NCBI GenBank assembly: GCA_902803455.1 | Contig: CADCQC010000455.1 | Coordinates: 1 to 9,247, forward strand | DNA from: an uncultured Prevotellaceae bacterium | Lineage (GTDB): Bacteria > Bacteroidota > Bacteroidia > Bacteroidales > Bacteroidaceae | Length of the DNA: 9,247 nucleotides | Direction: 5' to 3' | Shown here: positions 6,274 to 9,247 of the stretch, one piece after another | Position numbering within the stretch: the stretch's first letter is position 1 | Layout: the number at the start of each line of letters is the position of its first letter | Made by a program: the position numbers and the translations under genes | The notes under the pieces: model-generated | Told to the model about the DNA's origin: nothing | What the model saw: the letters and a program-made list of their open reading frames with translations, nothing else | The model's database searches: none

Positions 6274-9090
6274 ATGAGCAATCACATTGAGGTGAAGGGC
6301 GCCCGCGTCAATAACCTTAAGAACATCGACATCACAATTCCCCATGGCCAACTCATCGTCATTGCCGGCGTGAGTGGCAGTGGCAAGTCGTCGTTGGCCT
6401 TCGACACACTTTATGCCGAAGGACAACGACGTTATGTGGAAAGCCTTTCTTCCTATGCCCGCCAGTTTCTTGGCAGGATGAACAAGCCTGAATGTGATTT
6501 CATCAAGGGATTGCCACCCGCCATTGCCATTGAACAGCGGGTGAACAGTCGTAATCCCCGTTCCACTGTAGGCACCTCGACAGAGATTTACGAATACCTG
6601 AGGTTGCTCTATGCCCGCATTGGACAGACCTATTCCCCCATCAGCGGTCAACTGGTGAAGAAACATTCCACTGACGACATTATCGCCAAGGTGATGGAAT
6701 TTTCCAAAGGCACCCGGTTCTGTCTGATGGCGCCTCTCCACCTGCCAGAAGGCCGCACGCTGGAGAGGCAGTTGCAGATGGAGTTGCAACAAGGATTTGT
6801 GAGGGTATATATGAACGGAGAACCTCTCCGTATCGATGATCTGCTGGAGGACAAAGAGAAAATCCAGTCGCTTAAGCCCTCCGACATCTACGTGCTCATT
6901 GACCGCATGTCGGTGGATGACAGCAAGGATGCCATCTCACGTCTTACCGACTCGGCAGAGACCGCCCTCTATGAGGGAAACGGCGAATGCCGGCTGACCT
7001 TTCTTCCCTCCAACCTTTCCTACGATTTCTCCATGCGCTTCGAAGCTGACGGGATGCGTTTCGAGGAGCCCAGTGACCAGATGTTCTCCTTCAACTCCCC
7101 TGTCGGAGCCTGTCCCAACTGTGAAGGTTATGGCCGTGTGCTCGGTATCGACGAGCGGTTGGTCATCCCCAATACCACGCTGAGCGTCTATGACGGTTGC
7201 GTGCAATGCTGGCATGGCGAAAAGATGAGCATTTGGAAAGAAGAATTCTGCCGCCGTGCCGCCAAGCATGATTTTCCCATCTTCAGACCATACATGGAGC
7301 TGACCCGCAAGGAGAAAGACTGGCTGTGGCATGGTCTGCCATCGGATGCCCATCTCGATATCCATGAACAAGTGTCGATCGATGCTTTTTTCCGAATGGT
7401 GCAGGAGAACCAGTATAAGATTCAGTATCGGGTGATGATGAGCCGTTACAGAGGCAAGACCATCTGTCCGCTCTGCCATGGCACACGTCTGAAAAAAGAA
7501 GCCAGCTATGTGAAAATTGCCGGTAAGAGCATCTCCGACCTGGTGGAGATGCCCATCTGGAATCTGCGTAAATGGATGAAAGAACTGCCATTGGAACCGC
7601 ATGAGCAACAGATAGCCAAACGGTTGCTAACTGAGATTAACAATCGTCTGCAATTTCTTGATGATGTGGGACTTGGATATCTTACCCTCAACCGTCAGTC
7701 GAACACACTCAGCGGTGGAGAGAGCCAGCGAATCAACCTAACCACCTCGTTGGGAAGTTCACTGGTAGGATCGCTCTATATCCTCGATGAGCCCAGTATT
7801 GGACTTCATAGCCGTGATACCGCACGACTGATCCATGTGCTCAAGGAGTTGCAGTCTTTGGGCAATACGGTGATTATTGTGGAGCACGACGAGGAGTTTA
7901 TGCGTGCCGCTGATTATCTTATAGACATCGGTCCTGATGCCGGGCGTTTTGGTGGAGAGGTGGTGTTTGCTGGCAAGGCCTCCGACATTGACGCACACGC
8001 TTTGGAAAAATATCCGTCGAGTTACACGGTGAAATATCTTACCCACATGGAGCAGATTCCTCTCCCATCCACCCGCCGCCCGTGGAATCTCTGGATAGAT
8101 CTGCGCGGAGCCCGCATGAACAACCTCTGTGGTATCGACGTAAAAATACCATTGAATGTACTGACAGTGGTGACAGGTGTGAGTGGCAGTGGCAAATCAT
8201 CGTTGGTGAAAGGAATCCTCTATCCCGCACTGAAACGACACATGGGCGACACCTGTGACGCCCCAGGAGAATATTTGGCCATGGAAGGCGACTGGAAATC
8301 ATTAAGCCGTGTGGAATTTGTGGACCAGAACCCTATCGGCAAGAGCAGCCGCAGCAATCCAGCTACCTACGTGAAAGCATACGATGCCATCCGACAACTG
8401 TTTGCCGAACAACAACTGGCGAAACAGATGGGGTTCACACAACAGTATTTTTCATTTAATGCCGACGGTGGTCGTTGTGAGGAATGCAAGGGAGCAGGTG
8501 TCATCACGGTGGAGATGCAATTCATGGCCGACCTTGAGCTGGAATGTGAGGCATGCCACGGCAAACGGTTTAAGAAAGAGATCTTAGAGGTGAGATTTGC
8601 CGGAAAAAATATCCATGAGGTACTCGACATGACCGTTTCAGAAGCCATCGAGTTTTTTACCGCTCACCAACAGTCGCTCATCGCCAGCCGTTTGCGCCCC
8701 CTCGAAGATGTCGGATTGGGATATATCAAACTTGGCCAAAGTTCTTCTACCCTCTCTGGAGGTGAGAACCAACGTGTGAAGCTGGCCTATTTTATCGGTT
8801 TGGAGCGTCAGGATCCCACCCTGTTTATTTTCGATGAGCCCACGACAGGTCTGCATTTCCATGACATCCGTCGTTTGCTGTCAGCTTTCAATGCCCTCAT
8901 CGACCGTGGTCACAGTGTATTGGTCATCGAGCACAATCTGGAAGTCATCAAATGCGCTGACCATGTGATTGACTTAGGTCCTGAGGGAGGCGACAAAGGT
9001 GGCCGTCTGGTTTTCGAAGGAACCCCAGAGGAGTTGATCCATTGCAAAGACAGTCTGACTGGTCGTTTCCTGCGTGACAAAATAAGATGA
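6274..9090 (+). CDS. uvrA: Excinuclease ABC subunit A (UvrA)
   Basis: A complete 938-residue UvrA, the damage-recognition ATPase of nucleotide excision repair that loads UvrB onto lesions. It has two ABC modules: Walker A GVSGSGKSS at 32-40 and again at 635-643; signature LSGGESQ at 479-485 and LSGGENQ at 827-833; Walker B ending DE at 505-506 (ILDEPSIGLH) and 854-855 (IFDEPTTGLH). The UvrB-binding region (about 115-245) is present, unlike in UvrA2-type proteins. A CPLC pair is at 398-401, and the C-terminal zinc module is intact (CEEC 735-738, 19 residues, CEAC 758-761). The first zinc module is degenerate: CPNC at 280-283 is there, but its partner CxxC is replaced by residues around SMRFEADG. 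ATG 6274 gives the standard IEVKGARVNNLKNID start. It may be cotranscribed with the upstream acyltransferase gene (42-bp gap, no promoter seen). Confidence 0.97.
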   Translation: MSNHIEVKGARVNNLKNIDITIPHGQLIVIAGVSGSGKSSLAFDTLYAEGQRRYVESLSSYARQFLGRMNKPECDFIKGLPPAIAIEQRVNSRNPRSTVGTSTEIYEYLRLLYARIGQTYSPISGQLVKKHSTDDIIAKVMEFSKGTRFCLMAPLHLPEGRTLERQLQMELQQGFVRVYMNGEPLRIDDLLEDKEKIQSLKPSDIYVLIDRMSVDDSKDAISRLTDSAETALYEGNGECRLTFLPSNLSYDFSMRFEADGMRFEEPSDQMFSFNSPVGACPNCEGYGRVLGIDERLVIPNTTLSVYDGCVQCWHGEKMSIWKEEFCRRAAKHDFPIFRPYMELTRKEKDWLWHGLPSDAHLDIHEQVSIDAFFRMVQENQYKIQYRVMMSRYRGKTICPLCHGTRLKKEASYVKIAGKSISDLVEMPIWNLRKWMKELPLEPHEQQIAKRLLTEINNRLQFLDDVGLGYLTLNRQSNTLSGGESQRINLTTSLGSSLVGSLYILDEPSIGLHSRDTARLIHVLKELQSLGNTVIIVEHDEEFMRAADYLIDIGPDAGRFGGEVVFAGKASDIDAHALEKYPSSYTVKYLTHMEQIPLPSTRRPWNLWIDLRGARMNNLCGIDVKIPLNVLTVVTGVSGSGKSSLVKGILYPALKRHMGDTCDAPGEYLAMEGDWKSLSRVEFVDQNPIGKSSRSNPATYVKAYDAIRQLFAEQQLAKQMGFTQQYFSFNADGGRCEECKGAGVITVEMQFMADLELECEACHGKRFKKEILEVRFAGKNIHEVLDMTVSEAIEFFTAHQQSLIASRLRPLEDVGLGYIKLGQSSSTLSGGENQRVKLAYFIGLERQDPTLFIFDEPTTGLHFHDIRRLLSAFNALIDRGHSVLVIEHNLEVIKCADHVIDLGPEGGDKGGRLVFEGTPEELIHCKDSLTGRFLRDKIR

Positions 9091-9135
9091 GCCCAATGGT
9101 CAGGAAAAATGTATAAGCGATTTATCAGAAAAAAT

Positions 9136-9166
9136 TTTGTATAACCGAAAAATAGCATTATCTTTG
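9136..9166 (+). promoter_or_regulatory. Bacteroidota promoter of the tRNA-Thr gene
   Basis: TTTG (9136-9139) and TATCTTTG (9159-9166) with a 19-base spacer match the Bacteroidota -33/-7 consensus exactly. The -7 box is followed by CACCGCA, as often seen at strong stable-RNA promoters in this phylum. Expected transcription start is near 9172, about 30 bases before the tRNA. Confidence 0.8.
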
Positions 9167-9201
9167 CACCGCATTTGATAAAAGAGAGATTTTTACTCAT
9201 C

Positions 9202-9247
9202 GCCGATATGGCTCAGTTGGTAGAGCAATTCATTCGTAATGAATAGG
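9202..9247 (+). tRNA. tRNA-Thr(CGT), 5' part, cut by window end
   Basis: The first 46 bases of a tRNA are present. The acceptor 5' strand is GCCGATA (9202-9208). The D arm has a GCTC/GAGC stem (9211-9214 with 9223-9226) around AGTTGGTA. The anticodon arm pairs ATTCA with TGAAT (9228-9232 with 9240-9244) around the loop TTCGTAA. The anticodon is CGT (9235-9237), reading ACG, so threonine. The variable loop begins AGG; the T arm and 3' acceptor strand lie outside the window, so acceptor pairing cannot be checked. Confidence 0.93.

Noticed and set aside
6937..7608. Long open frame on the minus strand inside uvrA
   Set aside because: It is antisense to a conserved part of a clear uvrA gene and its translation resembles no protein family; a codon-bias shadow.
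6367..8200. Repeated GTGAGTGGCAGTGGCAA at two places in uvrA
   Set aside because: These encode the two Walker A loops of the tandem ABC modules; similarity is explained by the protein motif, not a DNA repeat element.
9066..9107. TTTCCTG / CAGGAAA inverted repeat at the end of uvrA as a terminator
   Set aside because: The stem is 7 bp with a 28-base loop, partly inside the coding sequence, and has no T run; too weak to call.

Overview
The window looks like chromosomal DNA from a Bacteroidota bacterium, most likely order Bacteroidales and Prevotella-like; the genus is a guess. Two promoters match the phylum's TTTG / TAnnTTTG pattern, genes lack Shine-Dalgarno sequences, and protein style fits. 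There is no sign of plasmid, phage, transposon or CRISPR sequence. All genes are on the + strand.

Region 1 (1-4890) is the end of a surface-polysaccharide (capsule or exopolysaccharide) cluster. It holds the C-terminal part of a heparinase II/III-type uronate polysaccharide lyase, two GT4 glycosyltransferases, a GHMP sugar kinase whose motifs resemble plant galacturonokinase rather than ordinary galactokinase, and a small RmlA/MurU-like sugar-1-phosphate nucleotidyltransferase. Two junctions overlap by 4 bp (GTGA at 1850, ATGA at 4159) and the other gaps are 12 and 31 bp, so this is one tightly packed operon. The kinase and nucleotidyltransferase can be read as a two-step route from a free sugar (possibly galacturonate) to a nucleotide sugar, which the glycosyltransferases would add to a polymer that the lyase trims. 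The substrate is inferred.

Region 2 (4891-5322) is a 432-bp AT-rich intergenic region. It has two perfect hairpins just after the operon, a minus-strand promoter-like -7 box, a perfect FNR/CRP-type palindrome (TTGAT-N4-ATCAA) and a good Bacteroidota promoter pointing at the next gene.

Region 3 (5323-9090) holds a phosphate butyryl/acetyltransferase gene without the usual neighbouring butyrate kinase. It is followed after 42 bp by a full-length uvrA, whose product has a degenerate first zinc module. No promoter or terminator is visible between them, so uvrA may be read from the FNR-box-containing promoter region.

Region 4 (9091-9247) holds a near-consensus promoter and the 5' part of a tRNA-Thr(CGT) gene cut by the window edge.

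The most interesting items are the galacturonokinase-like kinase/nucleotidyltransferase pair, the FNR-type box upstream of the phosphotransacylase-uvrA pair, and a possible minus-strand small RNA unit in the intergenic region.
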